Positions 26,211 through 34,109 of a stretch of 59,140 bases of DNA are shown here, piece by piece. Below the pieces are notes generated by a model. The model was given only the letters and a program-made list of their open reading frames with translations, was not told the origin of the DNA and did not search any database. Within the stretch, counting starts at the first letter, position 1. The number at the start of each line of letters is the position of its first letter. The stretch is from Burkholderia sp. (GTDB lineage: Bacteria > Pseudomonadota > Gammaproteobacteria > Burkholderiales > Burkholderiaceae), in NCBI GenBank assembly GCA_031253835.1, contig JAIRVP010000024.1:1-59140 (forward strand), in the 5' to 3' direction. Both the position numbers and the translations under genes were made by a program.

Positions 26211-27692
26211 ATGTACACGTTCGGACGGGTGACGATTTCCCTTGAACACCGCGAAGTACGCGTCGACGGCCAGCCGAAATATCTCGGCGCACGGGCATTC
26301 GAGATTCTCGAACTGTTGGTGAAAGCGGCCGGCAGGCTCGTGTCGAAGGACGAGATCATGCGTACCGTCTGGCCGAACACGGTCGTGGTCGAAAACAACA
26401 TCCAGGTGCATGTCTCGACGCTGCGCAAGCTTTTCGGTGGCAAGCACGGATGGATCCGTACCGAGGCGGGCCGCGGATACCGCTTCGCGCCACCGTCGGA
26501 TGTCGCCGAACGCCCGTCCGGCGACGACGGACGACCGACGACGGCGCGCGTGGGCGCATCGCCGCGGAAATGTCCGCTGATCGGCCGTGAAAACGAAGTC
26601 GCCGAACTGCACGCGCTGCTCGAGCACGAAGCGTTCGTGACGCTCGTCGGCCCGGGCGGCGTTGGCAAGACCCATCTGGCGCTGGAGGTGGCTGCCGCAT
26701 GGTCGGCGTCACGCGGCATCGAGCTGCACCGGATCGATCTCGCGGGCTGGCCGCGCGGCACGGCGCTCGAATCCGCGGTGATCGAGGCACTCGACCGCCC
26801 GGGTGTGCACGACGCGGCGCCGGCCGACGTCGTACGCGCGATCGGCGAGCGACGCACCGTGCTGGTGCTCGACAACGCGGAACTGCACGTCGATGCGCTG
26901 GCGACCCTGTGCGAGGCGATCGTCGGATCGAATCCGCGCACGACGCTGATCGTGACGAGCCGCGAGCCCGTGCGGGTGGCCGGCGAGCACGTCTACCGTG
27001 TCGCGCCGCTCGCCGTGCCGGCGCAGGGCGCGAGCGAAGCCGATATCGTCGCTTGCGGGGCCGTGCAGATGTTCCTGGCCCGCGCCCGTGCGATGGGGAC
27101 CGACATTGCCGCGGACTCGCATACGCTCGACGCGGTCGCGACCGTGTGCAGCCGTCTCAGCGGATTGCCGCTCGCGCTCGAGCTCGGTGCCGCCCGGGTT
27201 GCGTCGCTGGGTGTCCAGGGGCTCGCCGGCGACCTCGACAAGTCGCTGCTGTCGCTGTCCGGCGGATTGCGCACCGCGCACCCGCGCCAGCAGACACTCC
27301 GGGCCACCGTCGAATGGAGCTACCGGCTGCTCGATACCGCCGAGCGCACCGTGCTCTGCCGGCTCGCCGCGTTTCCGGAGGCGTTCCCGCTCGATGCGGC
27401 GTGCGCGCTCGCCGCGTGCGACGAACTGGGCGACGAGCAGGTGCTCGACTGCCTCGTCGGTCTCGCGTCGAAGTCGCTGCTTGTCGTCCACCCGATGGGG
27501 CTTTCCAAACGCTATTCGCTACTCGAGATCGTTCGCGCGTATGCGCTCGAGAAGCTGGCAGAATCCGGCGAGTCGGGCCACGTCCAGGCGCGCTGCGCGG
27601 CGTTCGCCGCGGGAGCGTCGACGCGCGTACCACTGCCGCAATTGGCGTTTGCCGGCGCGCAGTCGGCACCTGCCGGCCTGCATTGGGCCTGA
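26211..27692 (+). CDS. Winged-helix / STAND NTPase regulator R2, C-terminal arm missing
   Basis: A 493-aa paralog of R1. The OmpR-type winged helix (VSKDEIMRTVWPNTVVVENNIQVHVSTLRKLFG) covers residues 1-95. The NTPase follows, with Walker A GPGGVGKTH (about 146-153), Walker B LVLDNAEL (about 218) and TSREPV. Alignment with R1 runs through RAYALEKLAESGE and then stops. About 40 unrelated residues follow, so the helical sensor arm is absent. ATG 26211 aligns with the R1 and R3 starts. The last 181 bases overlap the 3' end of the convergent outer-membrane gene. It probably still binds DNA, but ligand control would differ. It may regulate the adjacent efflux genes. Confidence 0.8.
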   Translation: MYTFGRVTISLEHREVRVDGQPKYLGARAFEILELLVKAAGRLVSKDEIMRTVWPNTVVVENNIQVHVSTLRKLFGGKHGWIRTEAGRGYRFAPPSDVAERPSGDDGRPTTARVGASPRKCPLIGRENEVAELHALLEHEAFVTLVGPGGVGKTHLALEVAAAWSASRGIELHRIDLAGWPRGTALESAVIEALDRPGVHDAAPADVVRAIGERRTVLVLDNAELHVDALATLCEAIVGSNPRTTLIVTSREPVRVAGEHVYRVAPLAVPAQGASEADIVACGAVQMFLARARAMGTDIAADSHTLDAVATVCSRLSGLPLALELGAARVASLGVQGLAGDLDKSLLSLSGGLRTAHPRQQTLRATVEWSYRLLDTAERTVLCRLAAFPEAFPLDAACALAACDELGDEQVLDCLVGLASKSLLVVHPMGLSKRYSLLEIVRAYALEKLAESGESGHVQARCAAFAAGASTRVPLPQLAFAGAQSAPAGLHWA

Positions 27693-29122
27693 TGCACCGA
27701 TAGCGTGGCCGTTGCCGCACGCACGCACACGGCGGCGCGCGTCGGCGGCGCCCAGCCGCCCCCCAGCGCACGAACGAGACTCACCGTCGCGATCGCGAGC
27801 GCCTGCCGGCTGTGAATCAGCTGACGGCGCACGTTCAGCGCATCGCGATCGGCGTCGATGACTTCGAGGTAGCTGACATAACCGTGCGCGTAGCGGCTCA
27901 GCGACAGCCGCGCCGCGACGGCCGTCGCGCGTGCCGCGCTTTCGTAGCGCACGATCCGTTCCTTTTCCGCGGCGATGTCGTCGAGCGCATCCTGCACGTC
28001 GCGCAATGCACCGATCGCGCTCGCACGATAGTTCGCGTCGGCGATGTCCGTGCCGGCCCGCGCGGCCGCCACCGCGGCCGCGCGCTTGCCGCCGTCGAAC
28101 AGCGTCAGCGCAACGTTCGCGCCGAGACTCCACAGCGAACTGTTGCGGTCGAGAAACGACCGCAGGTCGCGGGTCGCGAAGCCGCCATCGGCGGTCAGCG
28201 TCAGCGCCGGCAACCACGCGGTGCGGGCGATGCCGAGCGCGAGCGACGCCGCATCGGCGCGCCGCGCGGCAGCGAACACGTCCGGGCGGCGCGCAAGCAG
28301 CGTCGAGGGCAGCCCGGACGGCACGTCGGGCACCTGCACGGGCACGGTGCTCGTGCGGATCTCGAATGCGGTCGGGGATGCGCCGGTCAGCACCGCGACG
28401 GCGTCGACGAGATGCTCGCGCAACCGCTGGCTGTCCGCGAGATCGGCGCGTGCCGTATCGAGGTCGGCCGACGCGCGCAGTGCGTCGAGATCGCTCGCGG
28501 CGCCGGCCCGCACGCGGGCGGCGATCACGTCCAGCGCGGTGCGGCGCAGCCCGATCGCGCTGTCGAGTGCCGCGAGATCGTCGTCGACGTAGCGCAGCGT
28601 CAGGTAGGCGACGGCGACTTCGGCCGCGACCCGCAGGCGGACCGCGTCGCGATCGGCCGCCGCCTGCAGCACGTTCTGGGCACCGATGTCGGCATCGCCG
28701 CGCAGCCGTCCCCACAGATCGACTTCGTAGCGCGCGGCGACGGGAACCGACCAGTTGTGCATCGTGCGCTTCGGCAGCGCATTGTCGACGGTGCCGGATA
28801 CGCGTGCGCGGCTGAACGACGGATCGATGCGCACGGCGGGCGCAAGCGCCGCATCGCGGATGCCGAGCAGCGCTTGCGCCTGATCGACGCGCGCGGCCGC
28901 CGCGCGGACGTCGAGGTTGTGCGCGAGCGCGGTGTCGACGAGCGTGCCGAGTTGCGGGTCGTCGAACCATGCGGGCCACGCGTCCGGCGACGGCGCGTGC
29001 CCGGCCGACGGATCGGCGTGCCGGAACCGGTCGTGCCCGAGCGGAACCGGCGCGAGCGGCTGCGGCGCGATCGAGCAGGCGGTGAGCAGGCTCGCGGCGA
29101 GCAGGGCGGCTGCGCGCTTCAT
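27512..29122 (-). CDS. Outer membrane efflux lipoprotein (NodT/OprM family) with long C-terminal tail
   Basis: A 536-aa TolC-type channel. The N-terminus is a lipoprotein signal (LLAASLLTACS, lipobox Cys about 17). The body has the family repeats: YEVDLWGRLR, LTLRYVDDDLAALDSA, LARRPDVFAAARRADAA, SLGANVALTLFDGGKR and the closing LVRALGGGW. Relatives end within a few residues of GGGW. Here about 80 more residues run on, antisense to the 3' end of R2, with no family similarity. The start overlaps the HlyD gene stop by four bases (ATGA), so the two are coupled. It completes a tripartite pump with the HlyD protein and the divergent DHA2 permease. Confidence 0.85.
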   Translation of the reverse strand: MKRAAALLAASLLTACSIAPQPLAPVPLGHDRFRHADPSAGHAPSPDAWPAWFDDPQLGTLVDTALAHNLDVRAAAARVDQAQALLGIRDAALAPAVRIDPSFSRARVSGTVDNALPKRTMHNWSVPVAARYEVDLWGRLRGDADIGAQNVLQAAADRDAVRLRVAAEVAVAYLTLRYVDDDLAALDSAIGLRRTALDVIAARVRAGAASDLDALRASADLDTARADLADSQRLREHLVDAVAVLTGASPTAFEIRTSTVPVQVPDVPSGLPSTLLARRPDVFAAARRADAASLALGIARTAWLPALTLTADGGFATRDLRSFLDRNSSLWSLGANVALTLFDGGKRAAAVAAARAGTDIADANYRASAIGALRDVQDALDDIAAEKERIVRYESAARATAVAARLSLSRYAHGYVSYLEVIDADRDALNVRRQLIHSRQALAIATVSLVRALGGGWAPPTRAAVCVRAATATLSVHQAQCRPAGADCAPANANCGSGTRVDAPAANAAQRAWTWPDSPDSASFSSAYARTISSSE

Positions 29123-30156
29123 CGCGATTCGCGGCTGCGCCGCAGCGTGACGACGACCGACAGCCCGGGCCGGATGCGCGGCTCCGCCGCGGCAGGGCCG
29201 TCGAGCAGGATCTTCACGGGCACGCGTTGCGTGACCTTCGTGAAATTGCCGGTCGCGTTGTCGGGCGGCAGCAGTGCGAACTGGGCGCCCGTCGCGGGCG
29301 ACAGGCTGTCGATCCGGCCGGTGTACGTGTGCTGCGGCAGCGCATCGAAGCGCAACTGCACGGCGTCGCCGGCCCGCACGTGCCGAAGCTGCGTCTCGCG
29401 GAAATTGGCGACGATCCACGGATGCGGCTCGACCAGCGTGAGCAGTGCCTGGCCGGGTGCGACATGCTCGCCGGTCTCCACGGTCTTCTTGCCGACGTAA
29501 CCGTCCGACGGTGCGACGACGGTGGTGTACCCGAGCTGAAGCAGCGCATCGCGCAATTCGGCGTCGTTCTGTCTCGACGCGGCATCGGCGGCCTCCGACG
29601 CGGCCAGCGCGCTGCGCCGCTGCGCGTCGGCCGCCGTGACGCACGCACGCGCGGACTTGCGCGCGGCATCGGCCGCGTCGAACTCCTGCCTCGACAGGCC
29701 GCGCGGCGTCTCGCGGGTCAGCTCGCGCGCCCTCGCGTAATCGAGTTCGGTTTTTTCGGCATCGGCGCGTGCGGACACGAGCGCCGCGCCGGCCTGCTCG
29801 ATCAGCGCCCGTGCGCGACTCGCATCGGCATGCGTCTGTGCGACGCGTGCCCGCTGCGCCGCGACGCGCACGTCGAAATCGCGCCGGTCGATCTGCGCGA
29901 GTGCGTCGCCCGCATGGACGAACTGGTTGTCGTCGACGAACACGTGCGCGACCGTGCCGGTCACACGCGGCGAGATCACGTGCAGGTGACCGGTGACATA
30001 GGCATCGTCGGTGCCGAGATCGCGCGTGTCGAACGCGTACAGGAGCAGCGTGACGAGCAGCAGCGCGAGCACCGCGATCGCGACGACGAGCGGCCTGCGC
30101 GGGCGGGCGGGCGCGGCTGACGCCGCGGGCGTGGTATCGGAGGGCGGCGGGGTCAT
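29119..30156 (-). CDS. HlyD/EmrA-family membrane fusion protein
   Basis: A 345-aa periplasmic adaptor with one N-terminal membrane helix (PLVVAIAVLALLLVTLLLYAF) and then DTRDLGTDDAYVTGHLHVISPRVTGTVAHVFVDDNQFVHAGDALAQID, the lipoyl-like entry strand of the EmrA group. A coiled-coil hairpin spans about 90-205, and the return strand is VVAPSDGYVGKKTVETGEHVAPGQALLTLV. ATG 30156 begins just before the membrane helix. It is first gene of the pair with the outer-membrane channel and lies 83 bp from the divergent permease. Confidence 0.9.
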   Translation of the reverse strand: MTPPPSDTTPAASAAPARPRRPLVVAIAVLALLLVTLLLYAFDTRDLGTDDAYVTGHLHVISPRVTGTVAHVFVDDNQFVHAGDALAQIDRRDFDVRVAAQRARVAQTHADASRARALIEQAGAALVSARADAEKTELDYARARELTRETPRGLSRQEFDAADAARKSARACVTAADAQRRSALAASEAADAASRQNDAELRDALLQLGYTTVVAPSDGYVGKKTVETGEHVAPGQALLTLVEPHPWIVANFRETQLRHVRAGDAVQLRFDALPQHTYTGRIDSLSPATGAQFALLPPDNATGNFTKVTQRVPVKILLDGPAAAEPRIRPGLSVVVTLRRSRESR

Positions 30157-30239
30157 GATCGGCAAACTCCATCGTACGGGCAGGATTCGACGCATCGCGT
30201 TATGCTTGCGCCAGCTTGACAGGCGGGAGCCGCTCGACG

Positions 30240-31817
30240 ATGAACACCACGTTCGCCCCCGGTAGTGCCGCGGCGCCGGCTGCCGGCCCCGCTTCCGACA
30301 TTCCCACGTTTCGTTCGATCGCGGCGATCGCGGCCGTGTTGCTCGGCGCGATCATCGCGACGCTGACGTCGCGCATCACGTCGCTCGGGCTCGCCGACGT
30401 GCGCGGCGCACTCGGCGCGGGTGTCGACGAAGGCGCGTGGATCAACACCGCATTTTCCGCATCGCAGATGTTCGTCGGGCCGCTCGCGATCGCGGCGGCG
30501 TTCGTGTTCGGCACGCGTCGCGTGCTGCTCGCGGGCGCCGTGGTGTTTCTCTGCGCCGAAAGCCTGCTGCCGCTCTGCACGCAATTCGGCGCGTTCATCG
30601 TGTTTCAGGCGATCGCCGGGCTCGCGTCGGGCGTGTTCGTGCCGCTGACGATCGGCTTCGTCGTCCGCACGCTGCCGCCGCGGCTCATTCCGTTCGGCAT
30701 CGCCGCGTACGCGATGAATCTCGAGATGTCGCTCAACCTGTCGGCCACGCTCGAAGGCTGGTACAGCGAACACCTGAGCTGGCGCTGGCTGTTCTGGCAG
30801 AACGCGGTGCTGACCGTGCCGTTCATCGCGTGCCTGATGCTGTCGCTCGCCGACGAGCCGGTCAAGCGCTTCGCGTCCGGCATCGACGCGCGCGGCATGC
30901 TGCTCGGCGCGGGCGGGTTCGCGTGCCTGTGCGTCGCGCTCGACCAGGGCGAGCGGCTGTTCTGGATCCAGTCGCCGCTGATCGTCGCGCTGCTGGCCGT
31001 CGGCATCCTGATGGTCGCCGCGTTCCTGATCCACGAGCTCGCGTCGTCGCGCGCGGGCCTCGACCTGCGCTATCTCGCGCGGCCCAATATCGCACTGCTG
31101 ATCGTGCTCGTCGGCCTCGTGCGCTTCACCGTGCTCAACACGAGCTTCATCCCGTCGCTGTTCCTGGCCAGCACGTACGGGCTGCGTCCGTTGCAGATCG
31201 GCGATACGCTGCGCTGGATCGCGATCCCGCAGCTGCTGTTCGCGCCGTGCGTCGCGCTGCTGCTGCAACGCTTCGATCCGCGCCGGCTGATCGTCGCGGG
31301 ATTCGTGATGGTGGCGATCGCGTTCGCGCTCGGTTCGTACCTGACGCCGGCGTGGGCCGAGCCCGACTTCATTCCGTCGCAATTGCTGCAGGCGCTCGGG
31401 CAGACGATGGCGCTCACGTCGGTCATCGTCTTCTTCGGCAAGCATGTGACGGCCGAGCACGCGCTGACGTTCGGCGCCGTCGTGCAGACGACGCGCCTGC
31501 TGAGCGGGCAGCTCGGCACGACGGCGATCGCGGTGATTCAGCGTATCAGGGAGGCCACCCATTCGAATCTCGTCGGTCTGCATGTGTCGCTGTCGGATCC
31601 GGAAACGCTCGAGCGGCTGCGGGCCGGCGCGGCGTCGCTCGTGTCGCACGGCGCCACCTTCGCGGCCGGCAACCAGGCCGCCTATGCGCTCGTCGATCGC
31701 GCGGTGCGCGTGCAGGCGACCACGCTCGCGCTGGCCGACAACTTTCGCGTGGCGATGGCGTTCGCGCTCGCCGGTGCGCTGATCGGCATGGTGCTGCGGC
31801 CCGCGCGTATGCCGTGA
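30240..31817 (+). CDS. DHA2-family MFS drug exporter (EmrB-like)
   Basis: A 525-aa protein with about 14 hydrophobic segments, the DHA2 count. Family features include the first-helix LLGAIIATLTSRITSLGLADVRGALGAG segment, DEGAWINTAFSASQMFVGPL, and the RWLFWQNAVLTVPF motif after helix 5. It is transcribed away from the HlyD/channel pair, an unusual split because EmrA and EmrB are normally in one operon. The three products should still form one pump across both membranes. Substrate unknown; the presence of pyrrolnitrin genes in the window makes self-protection a possibility but nothing shows it. Confidence 0.88.
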   Translation: MNTTFAPGSAAAPAAGPASDIPTFRSIAAIAAVLLGAIIATLTSRITSLGLADVRGALGAGVDEGAWINTAFSASQMFVGPLAIAAAFVFGTRRVLLAGAVVFLCAESLLPLCTQFGAFIVFQAIAGLASGVFVPLTIGFVVRTLPPRLIPFGIAAYAMNLEMSLNLSATLEGWYSEHLSWRWLFWQNAVLTVPFIACLMLSLADEPVKRFASGIDARGMLLGAGGFACLCVALDQGERLFWIQSPLIVALLAVGILMVAAFLIHELASSRAGLDLRYLARPNIALLIVLVGLVRFTVLNTSFIPSLFLASTYGLRPLQIGDTLRWIAIPQLLFAPCVALLLQRFDPRRLIVAGFVMVAIAFALGSYLTPAWAEPDFIPSQLLQALGQTMALTSVIVFFGKHVTAEHALTFGAVVQTTRLLSGQLGTTAIAVIQRIREATHSNLVGLHVSLSDPETLERLRAGAASLVSHGATFAAGNQAAYALVDRAVRVQATTLALADNFRVAMAFALAGALIGMVLRPARMP

Positions 31818-31833
31818 GCATGCCGCCGTGCAG

Positions 31834-31858
31834 CTGAAATGTCCTGAAAAATCCTGAG
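31834..31858 (-). repeat. Orphan triple CTGAA/TTCAG repeat
   Basis: CTGAA at 31834, CTGAA at 31844 and CTGAG at 31854 on the plus strand (TTCAG type on the minus strand). Spacing is 10 and 10, not 10 and 11. No TANNNT follows at 21-22 nt. It lies between the 3' ends of two convergent genes, so it drives nothing visible. It may be a relic or a decoy site of the shared promoter motif. Confidence 0.4.
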
Positions 31859-31903
31859 CGGCGTCTGCCGCCACGGCATGCCCGCCGCGGCGACAGACGG
31901 CGC
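31858..31903. terminator. Imperfect hairpin between convergent genes
   Basis: Arms 31858-31872 and 31889-31903 pair at 13 of 15 positions around GCGTCTG/CAGACGGC. It lies between the DHA2 permease stop and the hydrolase stop. No T tract is seen. Confidence 0.3.
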
Positions 31904-31905
31904 GC

Positions 31906-32886
31906 TTATGCCTGAAGGAATGCGAGCAATTCCGCATTGATGCGATCGGCGCTCACGACGCACATCCCGTGCGAACCGCCCTCGATCACCTTCAGCACCG
32001 CATGCTTCACGATCTTCGACGAGAGCCGCGCCGAATCGTCGATCGGCACGATCTGGTCGTCATCGCCGTGCAGCACGAGCGTCGGCACGTCGAACTTCTT
32101 CAGGTCTTCCGTGTAGTCGACTTCGGAGAACTCCTTCACGCACAGGTACTGGCCGTGAATGCCGCCCATCATCCCCTGCGACCAGAATGCGTCGATCGTG
32201 CCTTGCGACACCTTGGCGTTCGGGCGGTTGAATCCGAAGAACGGCACCGCGAGGTCCTTGTAGAACTGCGAACGGTTTTCCGCGACGTTCTTGCGGATGC
32301 CGTCGAAGACGTCCATCGGCAGGCCGCCGGGGTTGGTGGCCGACTTCACCATCTGCGGCGGCACCGCGCCGATCAGCACGGCCTTCGACACGCGCTTCGT
32401 GCCGTGCCGCCCGATGTAGCGCGCCACTTCGCCGCCACCGGTGGAATGGCCGACGAGCGTCGCTTCGCGCACGTCGAGCGCATCCAGCAGCGCCGCGAGA
32501 TCGTCCGCGTACGTGTTCATGTCGTTGCCGTTCGACGGCTGGCTCGAGCGGCCATGGCCGCGGCGGTCGTGCGCGATCACGCGATAGCCGTGCTGCACGA
32601 GGAACAGCATCTGCGCGTCCCACGCGTCGGCGCACAGCGGCCAGCCGTGCGAGAACACGACCGGGCGGCCCGAGCCCCAGTCCTTGTAGTAAATCTGCGT
32701 GCCGTCCTTCGTGGTGATCGTGTTCATCGTGTGCGCTCCTGGGTGGGCTGAAGAGGTGTTGCGGGACGGCGTGCCGGCCGCGGCGGCCATCGTGGGCAGC
32801 GCGGCTGCCGCGACGGCCGTCGCGCCGGCACGCAGCACGTCGCGGCGGCGGGCCGACGAAACGGCATCGGTCTGTTCGGGGTGCAT
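31906..32886 (-). CDS. Tat-exported alpha/beta hydrolase of the cofactor-free haloperoxidase/esterase family
   Basis: A 326-aa protein. ATG 32886 follows AGGAGT and opens with a twin-arginine signal ([28 protein letters not shown]). From residue 53 ([20 protein letters not shown]) it is a 274-aa alpha/beta hydrolase close to bacterial non-haem chloroperoxidases: nucleophile S147 in GHSTGGGE, Asp in [10 protein letters not shown], His in GGSHGMCV. These enzymes are esterases that can make peracids and so halogenate nonspecifically. They are distinct from PrnA/PrnC, and most relatives lack an export signal. If translation started at MNTI (32728), it would be cytoplasmic. A triple-repeat promoter lies at 33029-33082. 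Confidence 0.82.
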   Translation of the reverse strand: MHPEQTDAVSSARRRDVLRAGATAVAAAALPTMAAAAGTPSRNTSSAHPGAHTMNTITTKDGTQIYYKDWGSGRPVVFSHGWPLCADAWDAQMLFLVQHGYRVIAHDRRGHGRSSQPSNGNDMNTYADDLAALLDALDVREATLVGHSTGGGEVARYIGRHGTKRVSKAVLIGAVPPQMVKSATNPGGLPMDVFDGIRKNVAENRSQFYKDLAVPFFGFNRPNAKVSQGTIDAFWSQGMMGGIHGQYLCVKEFSEVDYTEDLKKFDVPTLVLHGDDDQIVPIDDSARLSSKIVKHAVLKVIEGGSHGMCVVSADRINAELLAFLQA

Positions 32887-33028
32887 CTGGACTCCTGAGG
32901 TATGTGGCGGCGACGCCGCACGGGATGATGGATCGGTGGCGATCGGCTGCGGCCATCCCGCCGGCAGCCTGTCGGCCTGCTTCGTCGTACGCCGACTGGC
33001 GCGGCGCGGACGAGCGAATGCCGTCAGG

Positions 33029-33082
33029 AGCGTATCCCGGTGCGGTGCGCGCCGTACTGAAATCCGGCTGAATTTTCTTGAA
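33029..33082 (-). promoter_or_regulatory. Triple direct-repeat promoter of the haloperoxidase-like gene
   Basis: Minus strand: TTCAA (33082-33078), GAAAA, TTCAG (33072-33068), CCGGAT, TTCAG (33061-33057), 22 nt, TACGCT (33034-33029). Same 10/11 spacing as the other sites with one extra base before the -10. The start codon lies about 140 bp downstream. The 377-bp gap 32887-33263 has no other gene. Confidence 0.65.
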
Positions 33083-33263
33083 TGCAGCCATGCACGCGAG
33101 TGGAATCGCGGCGCCGCAGAAAAATTAAGCGCTTCGTCGCGACTCTTCAGCGGGCGGCGACTATCGTCAGCATCGGGCCACCCGTCGCACGTCGCGGCGG
33201 CTCGCGAGACGCGAACGGGCCCGCTTCGCCAGGACCGTTCCTCACTTGCCTGTATATGCCGCC

Positions 33264-33689
33264 ATGAACGCATTCAATCGTTGGGAGCACATGCTCACGT
33301 CGCTTTGGCCGTCGCCCGCCGCGGGCCTGCGGCTGATGCCGCGCGCGACGGACACGGACGGCTCGCGCCGTCTTCACCGGAACGACGCGTCGATGCCGTC
33401 GAGCGGCGCCGCGCGCCGCCGCAGCGCGATCCTTGCCGCCGAACGGCAGACCGATTCGTCGGTACTGGTGTCGTGGAGCGACCCGACCCGTTGCCGATAC
33501 GGCGAGCAGCGCTGGATCAGTGCCAAGGCGCGTGCGCGCGGGTGCTGCGCGCTTACCGGACAGCCGATCAGGATCGGCGACGCGATCTACAAGCCGCAGT
33601 GGCGCGGCGCGAAGCGTCCGGCGAACTGTGGCGAGATGATCCTCGCTTCGGCGCTCCACCATTTCGCCGCGAGGCAGTCGCACGCGTAA
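33264..33689 (+). CDS. DUF3331 domain protein
   Basis: A 141-aa protein. The C-terminal half ([47 protein letters not shown]) is the DUF3331 signature, a small family almost confined to Burkholderiaceae. The Cys pairs (RCRYG and RGCCALTG) and the [10 protein letters not shown] turn look like a possible zinc-ribbon or treble-clef metal site. The N-terminal 60 residues are basic and variable. ATG 33264 is preferred over the TTG at 33246. Function unknown; small metal-binding nucleic-acid or protein-interaction modules have this look. It is transcribed away from the haloperoxidase-like gene. Confidence 0.72.
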   Translation: MNAFNRWEHMLTSLWPSPAAGLRLMPRATDTDGSRRLHRNDASMPSSGAARRRSAILAAERQTDSSVLVSWSDPTRCRYGEQRWISAKARARGCCALTGQPIRIGDAIYKPQWRGAKRPANCGEMILASALHHFAARQSHA

Positions 33690-34109
33690 AGCGGTGCGAG
33701 GCATCGCGGCGATCGCCGTAGCCGGCCGCCGGATCCGGGCACGGGAGACGTCCGGACGCAGCGCTCGCCGGATCGCAGCACCCCGCCGGCGGGGGCGACG
33801 CCCCGTCGCATGCCGTTCGAATTAAACCGGAAACGAATCGCATTTAATCAAAAATCATTTAATTCGGTATCGGGTAATCGAATTCGTGAGAGAAGATCCG
33901 GTTCGAGCTTGAAAGGCGCCGCGGCGCAACCTCATTTATTTCGCCGAATCGGATGGCCGGGATTGAAGATTCTCCGGTCACTTCAAAAAAATCGATTGTT
34001 TCATTCTGATTATTTGAATCATTCGGCCATGCAAATACCGTAGCATTGACGCAGGCCAGGCGCGCGCCCCAGGCAGTGCGCAGTTGAACGTCATCTACAA
34101 GAAATTTCC
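33690..34109. other. AT-rich gap before R3
   Basis: The stretch 33820-34060 is much richer in A and T than its surroundings (runs such as TTTAATCAAAAATCATTTAATT). Small frames on both strands here are unsupported. It probably holds the R3 promoter and could be bound by an H-NS-like protein. No complete triple-repeat site is present. Confidence 0.4.

Noticed and set aside
33810..34043. 77-codon frame in the AT-rich gap before R3
   Set aside because: No domain, no convincing ribosome site, and an overlapping minus-strand frame is equally open.
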